A DNA stretch of 7,152 bases, from the NCBI GenBank assembly GCA_036733985.1, contig DAIMZM010000107.1, positions 1 through 7,152 on the forward strand, given 5' to 3'. Below, piece after piece: positions 1 to 6,066 of this stretch; the stretch's first letter is position 1, and the number at the start of each line of letters is the position of its first letter. Source of the stretch: DAIMZM01 sp036733985 (GTDB taxonomy: Bacteria > Bacillota > Dehalobacteriia > UBA4068). The position numbers and the translations under genes were made by a program. The notes beneath the pieces are model-generated. The model made no database searches. It had not been told where the DNA came from and saw only the letters and a list, made by a program, of their open reading frames with translations.

Positions 1-553
1 GGCAGGACTGGCGGTTCACCGTATCCGTACCCAGCAGGGTGCAGGCGGCGTAATCAATGGTTTTGGGGTTCTGGGGCGCGTCCGGGCTGGCGGGATCAAA
101 ATCCACCAGGATCGCGGCGTCGCTGACCCCGGGGTAATAGGAGGCCACCGTCATCCGGTTATAATCGTAATAGAACTCGCTCTGGCTCACCCCATCCAGG
201 CTGGTGCTGACCTTCATCAGCCCATCCTTGTACCAGACCTGCATGAACAGATGGCCCGAGGGGTATTGCACGGTTTGCTCAAAATAATAAGAAGTGACCT
301 TAGCCTGGGCAGCGGACAAATCCGCCACCGTCGCCGCCTGGCCCAAATCCGGGAAAGGGTCTGCCAGGGGATCCGGCTCCGGATCCGGCTCCGGTTTATC
401 CTGGCCGGCCTGGGTATCCTCCTCCCCGGCCGCCAGCCCCGGCTCGATCACCGTGGGCTGTTCAACCTCAGGCTGGGCCTCCTGGCCGGCGCAGGCGCTG
501 AGCAGCAAGGCCAAGATGATGATAAAGGCCGGTAAACTGTTTTTCCTGAACAT
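1..553 (-). CDS. Secreted lipoprotein with possible LolA-like domain, 3' end outside window
   Basis: The frame is open from the ATG at 553 to the window edge, giving 184 complete codons; the C-terminus is missing. Residues 1-21 form a lipoprotein signal peptide: Arg3-Lys4, a hydrophobic core (FIIILALLL) and the lipobox L-S-A-C with Cys21 as the predicted lipidated residue. The mature protein should be tethered to the outer face of the cytoplasmic membrane. Residues about 22-70 are an acidic, proline-rich linker that includes PEPDPEPDP. From about residue 75 a beta-rich segment (SYYFEQTVQY, MQVWYKDGLMKV, EFYYDYNRMTV, ending LLGTDTVNRQSC) resembles LolA/LppX-like lipoproteins, where a G-x-x-x-V-N-x-x-x-C stretch is common. 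That fold is inferred from pattern, not proven, and substrate and role are unknown. A purine-rich AGGTAGGGTGG lies just before the ATG. It sits 110 bases after recN, in the same direction. Confidence 0.8.
   Translation of the reverse strand, partial: MFRKNSLPAFIIILALLLSACAGQEAQPEVEQPTVIEPGLAAGEEDTQAGQDKPEPDPEPDPLADPFPDLGQAATVADLSAAQAKVTSYYFEQTVQYPSGHLFMQVWYKDGLMKVSTSLDGVSQSEFYYDYNRMTVASYYPGVSDAAILVDFDPASPDAPQNPKTIDYAACTLLGTDTVNRQSC
369..394. repeat. 12-bp tandem repeat inside the lipoprotein gene
   Basis: GGATCCGGCTCC occurs twice in perfect tandem (369-380, 381-392), and the next two bases continue the period. Read on the minus strand it encodes the P-E-P-D repeat of the linker. The in-frame period of four codons means a copy-number change would lengthen or shorten the linker without breaking the gene. 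Confidence 0.85.
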
Positions 554-562
554 AGCCACCCT

Positions 563-592
563 ACCTTAAAAAATACAACCTTAAAAAATACA
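563..592. repeat. Perfect 15-bp tandem duplication upstream of the lipoprotein gene
   Basis: ACCTTAAAAAATACA occurs twice with no spacer and no mismatch (563-577, 578-592). On the coding (minus) strand each unit reads TGTATTTTTTAAGGT. The copy next to the gene supplies AAGGT immediately before the GGGTGG stretch upstream of the ATG at 553, so the duplication lies in the translation-initiation region and probably the 5' leader. No convincing -35/-10 pair was found here. Confidence 0.85.
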
Positions 593-612
593 GTATCCTG
601 TCATTCTTACTG
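583..612 (-). terminator. Weak terminator-like hairpin after recN
   Basis: On the minus strand CAGTA (612-608) can pair with TACTG (595-591) across a 12-base loop, followed by TATTTTTT. The stem is only five base pairs, so this is at best a weak intrinsic terminator between recN and the lipoprotein gene. The T-run is also part of the 15-bp tandem repeat, which may be its real explanation. Confidence 0.25.
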
Positions 613-663
613 AGTAGACTGTCCGGCCCGGCCGTTTGTTCCGAAAATTGGCAAAAATCCCCA

Positions 664-2325
664 TCAGCCGCTTAAAGCGTCCAGCATTTCCTGGGCCTGC
701 CGCCGGGTGGTTTCCCCGGCTTTGTTCCCGGCGATCATCCGGGCCAGTTCATCCAGGCGTTCCTGCCCTTCCAGGCTATGGGCGGCGATCACGGTGCGCC
801 CCCCTTCCGCATGCTTCTCAATAAGGATATGATGGCTGGCCGCCGCGGCCATCACCGCGGCGTGGCTGACGCTGATGGCCTGGGCCACCCGGCCTACCAG
901 GTTCAGCCGTTCCGCCACCGCCACCAGGGCCCGGCCGGAAAGGCCGGTATCCACCTCGTCAAAGACCAGCACCGGCACTTCGTCCAGGCGGGCCAGGATC
1001 ACTTTCAGGCCCAGGACGATCCGGGCCAGCTCGCCGCCGGAAGCGATTTTCGCCACCGGCTGGAAAGATTCGCCCAGATTGGGCCGGATCATGAACAGGG
1101 CCCGCTCATTCCCCAGGGCGGAGGCTGCGTGTTCCGGCAGATCCACCTGGAAGACGGCGTTGGTCATACAGAGATTCCGCAACTCCCCGGTGACAGCTTG
1201 GCCCAAGGCTGCCCCGGCCCGCTGCCGCTCCCCGGTCAGAGCCCGGGCCTTTAGCTCGTAGGCGGCTGTCGCCTGGGCCAGCTCCCGGCGGAAGGCGTCG
1301 CCGGAAAGGGAAATCTCCTCCAGCCCGGCGTATTCTTCCTTGGCTGCCGCCAATTGCTGCAGCAGCGCTTCCAGGCTGCCGCCGTATTTCTTTTTCAGCT
1401 TATTCAGCAGGGCGATGCGCCCTTCCACCGCGTCCAGGCGGAAGCTATCCAAATCCAGTTTGTCCCGGTAAGCCCCGGTTTCCTCGGCAATATCCTTAAC
1501 TTCGTAATAAGCGCTTTGCAAACGCTGGTACAGGGGCTCCAGAGCCGGATCGTAAGCGGAGGCCTGGCGCAGGGCGGCCAGGGCCGCGTCCAGCTGCTCC
1601 AGCCCGCCGCCGCCGGCCTCCAGGGCCTGATAACAGCCGCCGGCCAGCTGGTTCAGCTTTTCCCCATGGGCCAGCACATTGGCTTCGGCCTGCAGGCGTT
1701 CATCCTCGCCAATTTCCGGGGCCGCGGTTTCCAGCTCATTGATGAGATAGTTCAGCTGATCCAGGCGGCTTTCCCGCTCCGCCTGATGATTCTCATAATC
1801 CGCCACCGCCTGCCGGGCCGCTTCCAGCCGGGCATAAGCCGCGCCCGTCTCCGCCAAAGCCTGGGCCAGAACCGGCCCGCCAAAACTGTCCACCAGGGTC
1901 AGCTGCCTTTCCGCCTGCAGGAGCTGGGTATGTTCATGCTGGCCATGGATATTGATCAGCTGCTGACCCAGGGCTTTTAACCTGGCCAAAGGCACAACCC
2001 GGCCATTGATCCGGGCCAGGCTCCGCCCGCCCCGCACCAGCTCCCGGCTGAGGATTAGATTCCCGTCCCCATCCGGTTCCGCGCCCTCCGGGCCGATCAG
2101 GCCTATTGGGAAAGGCGGCAGAAAGACGCCTTCGATCAGGCAGCGGTCAGCGCCGCCGCGAATGAAGCCGTCGTTCCCCCGGCCGCCGATCAGCAAACCC
2201 AAGGCGTCCACCACCAGGGATTTGCCCGCGCCGGTTTCGCCGGTCAAAGCGTTCACCCCTTCCCGCAGGGGCAGGCGCATGGCTTTGATCAGCGCGAAGT
2301 TTTCCACATACAGCTCGTATAACAT
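664..2325 (-). CDS. recN: DNA repair protein RecN
   Basis: RecN is an SMC-like ATPase that acts early at DNA double-strand breaks during recombinational repair in the cytoplasm. The 553-residue product has the family length and order: Walker A GETGAGKS (29-36), the RecN motif NIHGQHEH (about 125-132), a long Ala/Gln/Leu/Glu-rich central region expected to form a coiled coil (about 150-380), the ABC signature SGGELAR (about 429-435), Walker B VLVFDEVDTG (about 452-461) and the switch histidine in VSHAAVM (His488). The ATG at 2325 was chosen because AGGTGAG lies four bases upstream and MLYELYVENFAL matches the usual RecN N-terminus; a TTG at 2346 would add seven residues. It is the last gene of nadK-argR-recN, 64 bases after argR. 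The H-loop is unusual: RecN normally reads THLPQVA, here SHAAVMA. Function is not in doubt. Confidence 0.97.
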   Translation of the reverse strand: MLYELYVENFALIKAMRLPLREGVNALTGETGAGKSLVVDALGLLIGGRGNDGFIRGGADRCLIEGVFLPPFPIGLIGPEGAEPDGDGNLILSRELVRGGRSLARINGRVVPLARLKALGQQLINIHGQHEHTQLLQAERQLTLVDSFGGPVLAQALAETGAAYARLEAARQAVADYENHQAERESRLDQLNYLINELETAAPEIGEDERLQAEANVLAHGEKLNQLAGGCYQALEAGGGGLEQLDAALAALRQASAYDPALEPLYQRLQSAYYEVKDIAEETGAYRDKLDLDSFRLDAVEGRIALLNKLKKKYGGSLEALLQQLAAAKEEYAGLEEISLSGDAFRRELAQATAAYELKARALTGERQRAGAALGQAVTGELRNLCMTNAVFQVDLPEHAASALGNERALFMIRPNLGESFQPVAKIASGGELARIVLGLKVILARLDEVPVLVFDEVDTGLSGRALVAVAERLNLVGRVAQAISVSHAAVMAAAASHHILIEKHAEGGRTVIAAHSLEGQERLDELARMIAGNKAGETTRRQAQEMLDALSG

Positions 2326-2367
2326 GATCTCACCTATCAGGGCCAACAGGACGAACCGGGCGAAAGC

Positions 2368-2389
2368 GGCAAAAGCCGGCGGCTTTGCC
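2368..2389 (-). other. Hairpin in the argR-recN spacer
   Basis: Directly after the argR stop codon the minus strand can fold GGCAAAGCC against GGCTTTTGCC with a one-base bulge and a three-base loop. No T-run follows (GCTTTCGCCC), so it is not a classical terminator. It may be an RNA-stability or processing element that changes recN expression relative to argR. That role is inferred. Confidence 0.5.
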
Positions 2390-2842
2390 CTAAGCCATCA
2401 TGGCGCGGATCTTCTCCGCCGCTTCCCGAGGATCATGCTCGTCCCGTACCACCAGGAAGATGGTATCGTCCCCGGCGATGCAGCCGATGATTTCCTTCCA
2501 ATTCAGGCCGTCCACGCAAAAGGCAATGCCCTGGGCCGTGCCGGGCAGGGCCTTCAGCACGATGATATTATGGCCCACTTCAACCTTAAGCAGGTTGTCC
2601 CGCATCATTTTCTTGGCCCTGTCAAAGGTATTCACCGAACTCATGCCCGGCGGGAAGCCGTAACGGAAGGTATTGTCCGCAGAGGCCACCTTAACCAGCC
2701 CCAGCTCTTTGATGTCCCGGGAAATGGTGGCCTGGGTCACATTGAAGCCATGCTTCATCAATTCCTCGGTAAGCTGGTACTGGGTCTCGATATGTTGCTG
2801 CTCGACGATCTCGCGGATCATTTTATGCCTGCGGTTCTTCAT
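2390..2842 (-). CDS. argR: Arginine repressor ArgR/AhrC
   Basis: This is an arginine-responsive transcription factor; family members form hexamers, bind ARG boxes, repress arginine synthesis and often activate arginine catabolism. The 150-residue length is typical. The N-terminal winged helix-turn-helix (about 1-70) carries the recognition segment TQATISRDIKELGLVKV (36-52) with the conserved Ser41-Arg42 pair. The C-terminal oligomerisation and arginine-binding domain (about 80-150) shows PGTAQGIA (100-107) and GDDT (124-127), whose acidic residues contact arginine in known structures. The ATG at 2842 has a perfect AGGAGG at 2850-2855, seven bases upstream; Met8 is a less likely start. It lies 33 bases after nadK and 64 before recN, the usual Firmicutes order. 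Arginine pathway genes are not in view, so its targets cannot be read here. Confidence 0.97.
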   Translation of the reverse strand: MKNRRHKMIREIVEQQHIETQYQLTEELMKHGFNVTQATISRDIKELGLVKVASADNTFRYGFPPGMSSVNTFDRAKKMMRDNLLKVEVGHNIIVLKALPGTAQGIAFCVDGLNWKEIIGCIAGDDTIFLVVRDEHDPREAAEKIRAMMA

Positions 2843-2875
2843 AGAAAATCCTCCTGCCTTGTTTATCGGATGGGT

Positions 2876-3709
2876 TTATAAAAATAATTTGTTTTTAATA
2901 TGCTGAACCATGTTTTTTTCGCCAAAGCTGAGCAAGCGGGCTTTAAAATCCGCGGCCTCGATGACGACCCGGTCTGCCGGCTCCAGGGAAAAGCGGTATT
3001 GCCCGTCCGCGGTGACGCAGGCCGCGCCGGCGGCGCTCTGATAAACCACCTCCACCCGGTCTTTAGACCGGGTCACGATGGGCCGGTTGAAAAAGGAATG
3101 GGGGCAAACCGGGGTGATCAGCAGCAAGTCCAGGCCTTCCATTAAAATCGGGCCGCCGGCGGACAGGGAATAACCGGTGGAACCGGTGGGGGTGGCAACG
3201 ATGACGCCGTCCGCGCTATAAGAATGCACCAGCTGCCCGGCGATGTGCAGATCCATTTTCACCGCCCGGGTATAATGATTCCCGGAAACCACGATATCAT
3301 TGAAAGCCAGGCATTCCCCGACCACCCGGTCTTGCCGCAGCAGCCGGCAGCCTACCATCAGGCAATCCTTGATGCGGTAATCCCCTGAGAGCAGCCTATC
3401 GATGGCGGCCGGCAGATCCCCCTGCTCCGTGGAGGTCAAAAAGCCCACCTGGCCCAGGTTCACGCCGAACAGGGGTACGCCTGCCGGCGCCGCAGCCCTG
3501 GCGGAAGCCAGCATGGTGCCGTCGCCGCCAAAGCAGATGGCCGCGTCGCAGTTGCTGAAATCATAGGCATGCAATTCATCTAAAGAAAAGCCGGGCCGGC
3601 CCTGATAATCCGCGATTTCCGCGCCCCGGCGGATCAGATAGGCCGCCGCTTCCTGAAGCAAATCATAGCTTTTGCCGCTTTTGGCATTATAAATCAAAAC
3701 GATTTTCAT
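2876..3709 (-). CDS. nadK: NAD kinase (ATP/polyphosphate-NAD kinase family)
   Basis: The enzyme phosphorylates NAD to NADP in the cytoplasm and sets the NADP(H) pool. The 277-residue product has the expected motifs: GGDGTML (61-67) with the catalytic-site Asp63, FNDIVV (136-141) for nucleotide binding, the glycine-rich DGVIVATPTGSTGYSLSAGG (168-187), and TPVCPHSFFNRPIV (199-212). The ATG at 3709 is preferred because AGGGTGA (3715-3721) lies five bases upstream and MKIVLIYN is a typical NadK start; a GTG at 3718 would add three residues but falls inside that ribosome binding site. It is the first gene of nadK-argR-recN, with a promoter about 30 bases upstream. In many Firmicutes tlyA and dxs come directly before it; here neither does. 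Confidence 0.97.
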   Translation of the reverse strand: MKIVLIYNAKSGKSYDLLQEAAAYLIRRGAEIADYQGRPGFSLDELHAYDFSNCDAAICFGGDGTMLASARAAAPAGVPLFGVNLGQVGFLTSTEQGDLPAAIDRLLSGDYRIKDCLMVGCRLLRQDRVVGECLAFNDIVVSGNHYTRAVKMDLHIAGQLVHSYSADGVIVATPTGSTGYSLSAGGPILMEGLDLLLITPVCPHSFFNRPIVTRSKDRVEVVYQSAAGAACVTADGQYRFSLEPADRVVIEAADFKARLLSFGEKNMVQHIKNKLFL

Positions 3710-3731
3710 ATTTTTCACCCTAAGCCTCTAC

Positions 3732-3744
3732 TGTATATTATACA
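3732..3744. promoter_or_regulatory. Palindrome over the nadK -10 box, possible operator
   Basis: TGTATATTATACA is a perfect inverted repeat (TGTATA, central T, TATACA) covering the -10 hexamer. Next to it, toward the -35 box, the minus strand reads TGTATGAATTTG, which repeats TGTAT and holds ATGAAT, one half of a Bacillus-type ARG box. Autoregulation by ArgR is possible, but the second half-site is poor. The symmetry could also come simply from a TATAAT box in AT-rich DNA. Confidence 0.35.
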
Positions 3745-3764
3745 AATTCATACAAACAATGCAA
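3737..3764 (-). promoter_or_regulatory. Sigma-A-type promoter of nadK-argR-recN
   Basis: On the minus strand TTGCAT (3764-3759) and TATAAT (3742-3737) are separated by 16 bases. The -10 box is perfect and the -35 box differs from TTGACA at two positions. Initiation near 3730 would leave a leader of about 20 bases holding the nadK ribosome binding site. No other comparable promoter lies between nadK and recN, so the three genes are probably co-transcribed. Confidence 0.7.
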
Positions 3765-3923
3765 GCCCTGGCCGCAAATATTTATACAGTCTATACCTGC
3801 CCGAACCGGGGCGCGATTTGTCGGTAATTTATAAGGCCAAACAGCAGGGATGGCCGCGGCGTTTTTCGAATAGAATATCCGGACAGGAAAAACCACAAAA
3901 GGGCAAGGGCGGAGGGAACATAA

Positions 3924-4460
3924 ATGACGGCTGCGGAGAAATGTAATATTGTTCTGATCGGCTTTATGGGCAGCGGCAAAACCGTGATCGGCAGGCAGGC
4001 GGCCCGGCTGCTTAATTTTGATTTCGCGGATACGGACGATGAGATCACCCAGGTCACCGGCCTGACCCTGCCCCAGCTCTTCCGCAAGCACGGGGAGATC
4101 CGCTTCCGCTCCGAAGAAAGGCTGGTCATCCAAAAACTGGCCCGGCGGGAACGGATGGTCATTGCCTGCGGCGGCAGCCTGCTGCCGGCCCGGGAAAACC
4201 TGGGCCTGCTGCTGGAGCGGGGCTGGTTCGTGCTGCTGACCGCGGACCCGGAAATCATCAAAAGCCGCATCAGCCGGAAAAACGACCGCCTGCTGGTGGG
4301 GGGCAAACCCACGGCGGAAGGGATCGCCGCCATCATGGCGGAGCGGGAAAGCCAATACGCCCAGCTGACAGACTTTGTCATCGACAGCGGCCGGCTGAAC
4401 GTGGAAGAAGCGGCGGAGGCCATCGTCACCCAATACCGGGCCAGCCAGGGCAAAAGCTAG
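3924..4460 (+). CDS. aroK: Shikimate kinase
   Basis: This P-loop kinase phosphorylates shikimate at the 3-hydroxyl with ATP, the fifth step of the chorismate pathway to aromatic amino acids. The 178-residue product fits the family: Walker A GFMGSGKT (13-20), DTDDEI (36-41) with the Mg/shikimate Asp, GEIRFRSEE (57-65) whose Arg62 is the expected shikimate-binding Arg, the CGGS motif (82-85), Arg122 in the lid, and RESQY (141-145) with the C-terminal substrate Arg. Two motifs are off consensus: the usual GGG is GGS, and the lid reads NDRLL instead of DRPLL. A shikimate-kinase-like enzyme with another substrate therefore cannot be fully excluded. The ATG has GGAGGG (3911-3916) seven bases upstream. 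The gene stands alone, with no other aro gene visible and no clear promoter found in the 214-base upstream gap. A terminator-like hairpin follows. Confidence 0.88.
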   Translation: MTAAEKCNIVLIGFMGSGKTVIGRQAARLLNFDFADTDDEITQVTGLTLPQLFRKHGEIRFRSEERLVIQKLARRERMVIACGGSLLPARENLGLLLERGWFVLLTADPEIIKSRISRKNDRLLVGGKPTAEGIAAIMAERESQYAQLTDFVIDSGRLNVEEAAEAIVTQYRASQGKS

Positions 4461-4464
4461 GCAT

Positions 4465-4493
4465 TTGTGCATCGGCCCGGAATATGATATAAT
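4465..4493 (+). promoter_or_regulatory. Extended -10 promoter of rbgA-rnhB-yraN
   Basis: TTGTGC (4465-4470) and TATAAT (4488-4493) are separated by 17 bases, and TGA directly before the -10 makes a perfect extended -10 element (TGnTATAAT). Initiation is expected near 4500, about 50 bases before the rbgA ATG. The -10 box overlaps the left arm of the hairpin at 4491-4522. Confidence 0.75.
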
Positions 4494-4526
4494 AGAGCCG
4501 CCTCAAAGAGGACGGCTCTATTTATT
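4491..4526 (+). terminator. Intrinsic-terminator-like hairpin after aroK
   Basis: AATAGAGCCG (4491-4500) pairs perfectly with CGGCTCTATT (4513-4522). The stem continues as CCTC/GAGG with one bulged A (4512) and a three-base AAA loop. The downstream arm runs into a T-rich stretch (TATTTATT) ending at 4526. It starts 30 bases after the aroK stop, so it probably ends aroK transcripts. The T tract is interrupted by A, so termination may be partial. Confidence 0.65.
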
Positions 4527-4553
4527 AGGCCAAAAGCGGCAAAAGGAGTTCCC

Positions 4554-5447
4554 ATGATCCAGTGGTATCCCGGCCATATGGCCAAAAGCAAACGGCATAT
4601 CGAAGCGGATTTGGCCTTGGTGGATATGATCATCGAGGTGGCGGACGCCCGGATCCCCGGCGCTTCCCGCAACCCGGATCTGGCCCCCTATACCCGGCGC
4701 AAATGCCATCTGCTGCTGCTGAACAAAGCGGATCTGGCCGATCCCCGGCTCACCCAAGCCTGGCTGGATCATTACCGCCGGGAAGGCTATATCCCGGCGG
4801 CGGTGAACGCCGCCCAGAAAAAGGGGCTCCGGGCTCTGGACGAAGCCATCAAGCTGGCTGCCCAGCCCCTGCTGGAGAAGCTGAAGGCCCGGGGCCGGCT
4901 GCCCCGGCCCGTCCGCGCCATGGTGCTGGGCATCCCCAATTGCGGCAAAAGCACGGTGATCAACGCCCTCTGCCCCGCCGCCGCCGCCAAAACCGGCAAC
5001 AAGCCCGGGGTGACCCGGGGGCGGCAATGGGTGCGCACCAGCGCCGGCATTGAGCTGCTGGATACCCCGGGGCTGCTCTGGCCCCGCTTCGCCAGGGACG
5101 ATGTGGCGTTCAAGCTGGCGGTCTGCGGTTCCATCAGCGACAATGTGTTTCCCGTTTACCAAGTCTCCTGCCAGCTGGCGGAACTGCTGGCTAAAATCGC
5201 CCCCCAAGCCCTGGCGGAACGCTATAAGTTACAGGCATTGCCTGCGGCAGGGGAACAAATCCTCCTGGATATCGCCAAGAGCCGGGGCCTGCTGGGCCCG
5301 GGCGGCAAGCCCCGGGACGAGGACGCGGCCCCGCTGCTGCTGCAAGAATTCCGGGCCGGCCGCATCGGCCGCCTGACCCTGGAAAAGCCGGGGGATTTGG
5401 CGGAACCGGCAGGGCCGCCCCCAACGTCCAAGCCTGAAGCGGAGTGA
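4554..5447 (+). CDS. rbgA: Ribosome biogenesis GTPase RbgA (YlqF)
   Basis: RbgA is a circularly permuted GTPase that binds a late 50S assembly intermediate and promotes its maturation. The 297-residue product opens with WYPGHMAK (4-11), the hallmark of the family, and shows the permuted motif order: G4 NKAD (57-60), a G5-like VNA (84-86), G1/P-loop GIPNCGKST (126-134), a G2 Thr near 154, and G3 DTPG (170-173) followed by LLWPR. A C-terminal helical domain, expected to contact rRNA, spans about 185-280. It ends in a Pro/Glu-rich tail slightly longer than usual. AAAGGAG lies six bases before the ATG. It is the first gene of rbgA-rnhB-yraN and has its own promoter. The rbgA-rnhB pairing is common in Firmicutes. 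Confidence 0.96.
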   Translation: MIQWYPGHMAKSKRHIEADLALVDMIIEVADARIPGASRNPDLAPYTRRKCHLLLLNKADLADPRLTQAWLDHYRREGYIPAAVNAAQKKGLRALDEAIKLAAQPLLEKLKARGRLPRPVRAMVLGIPNCGKSTVINALCPAAAAKTGNKPGVTRGRQWVRTSAGIELLDTPGLLWPRFARDDVAFKLAVCGSISDNVFPVYQVSCQLAELLAKIAPQALAERYKLQALPAAGEQILLDIAKSRGLLGPGGKPRDEDAAPLLLQEFRAGRIGRLTLEKPGDLAEPAGPPPTSKPEAE

Positions 5448-5454
5448 TAAGGCC

Positions 5455-6063
5455 ATGATCACAGCAGCGGAACGCTGGCAAAACATGATCCACTATGAGC
5501 AGGCCCTCTACCGGGAAGGCATCCTGCTGATCGCCGGTATTGACGAGGCGGGCCGGGGCCCTTTGGCCGGGCCGGTGACCGCGGCCGCGGTGATTCTGGC
5601 GGAAGAAACCTATCTTCCCGGCCTGAACGATTCCAAACAACTCACCGCCAGGCAGCGGGACGCCCTGGAAGAACGGATTAAGGCCGAGGCTTTGGCCTGG
5701 GCCGTCGCCGACGTGGACGCGGCAACCATTGACCGCATCAATATCCTGCAGGCTGCCCGGCTGGCCATGGCCCAGGCTGTGGCACAGCTGCTGATCACGC
5801 CCCAATATCTGCTGACCGACGCCACCGCCATTGACATAAATTTACCCCAGCGCTCTATTATTAAAGGGGATACTTTAAGCGTCTCCATTGCCGCCGCCAG
5901 CGTGCTGGCGAAAACCCACCGGGACCGGCTGATGGCCGGCTTTGAGCTGGCCTACCCCGGCTATGGCTTTGCCCAGCATAAGGGCTACGGCACCCGGCAG
6001 CATAAAGAAGCCCTGGGGCGCTTGGGGCCTTGCCCCATCCACCGCCGGAGCTTCCGGTACTAG
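5455..6063 (+). CDS. rnhB: Ribonuclease HII
   Basis: RNase HII cuts the RNA strand of RNA/DNA hybrids and incises at single ribonucleotides in DNA, starting ribonucleotide excision repair. The 202-residue product has all four catalytic carboxylates in their usual settings: Asp30-Glu31 in GIDEAGRGPLAGPV, Asp122 in LLTDA, and Asp157 in SVLAKTHRDRLM. NDSKQLT (58-64), IIKGD (135-139) and the C-terminal YGFAQHKGYGTRQHKEAL are also standard. The ATG at 5455 is preferred because GGAGTGA (5441-5447) lies seven bases upstream. That ribosome binding site contains the rbgA stop codon, which points to translational coupling. Codons about 127-141 are markedly AT-rich (ATA, TTA, ATT) against a GC-rich background and contain a promoter-like sequence, described separately. 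Confidence 0.97.
   Translation: MITAAERWQNMIHYEQALYREGILLIAGIDEAGRGPLAGPVTAAAVILAEETYLPGLNDSKQLTARQRDALEERIKAEALAWAVADVDAATIDRINILQAARLAMAQAVAQLLITPQYLLTDATAIDINLPQRSIIKGDTLSVSIAAASVLAKTHRDRLMAGFELAYPGYGFAQHKGYGTRQHKEALGRLGPCPIHRRSFRY
5831..5861 (+). promoter_or_regulatory. Promoter-like sequence inside rnhB
   Basis: A perfect TTGACA (5831-5836) is followed after 19 bases by TATTAT (5856-5861), within an AT-rich island in a GC-rich gene. A perfect inverted repeat, TTAAAG/CTTTAA with a six-base loop, spans 5861-5878. It could start transcripts covering the end of rnhB and yraN. The 19-base spacer is longer than optimal, so activity is uncertain. Confidence 0.35.
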
Positions 6064-6066
6064 GCT

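Noticed and set aside
1354..1980. 208-codon plus-strand open frame opposite recN
   Set aside because: It is fully antisense to recN, whose motifs are unmistakable. The product is a low-complexity Gln/Arg/Leu sequence with no recognisable domain, as expected from the GC-rich reverse strand.
2368..2389. Intrinsic terminator between argR and recN
   Set aside because: The hairpin is good but lacks the following T-run, and recN needs transcription from upstream, so it was listed only as a hairpin.
2006..2881. 291-codon plus-strand open frame across recN and argR
   Set aside because: It is antisense to two certain genes and to their spacer, has no family motif, and reads as Arg/Pro/Ser-rich shadow sequence.
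3790..3923. Promoter for aroK
   Set aside because: Several TATA-like strings occur (TTTATA, TAGAAT, TTATAA), but none has an acceptable -35 box at 16-18 bases, so none is annotated.
3738..4472. 244-codon minus-strand open frame opposite aroK
   Set aside because: Antisense to the shikimate kinase gene and across the promoter region of nadK; no domain and unusual Gln/Pro/Ala composition.
4518..5207. 229-codon minus-strand open frame opposite rbgA
   Set aside because: Gly/Gln/Pro-rich shadow of rbgA with no motif; rbgA carries all permuted GTPase motifs.
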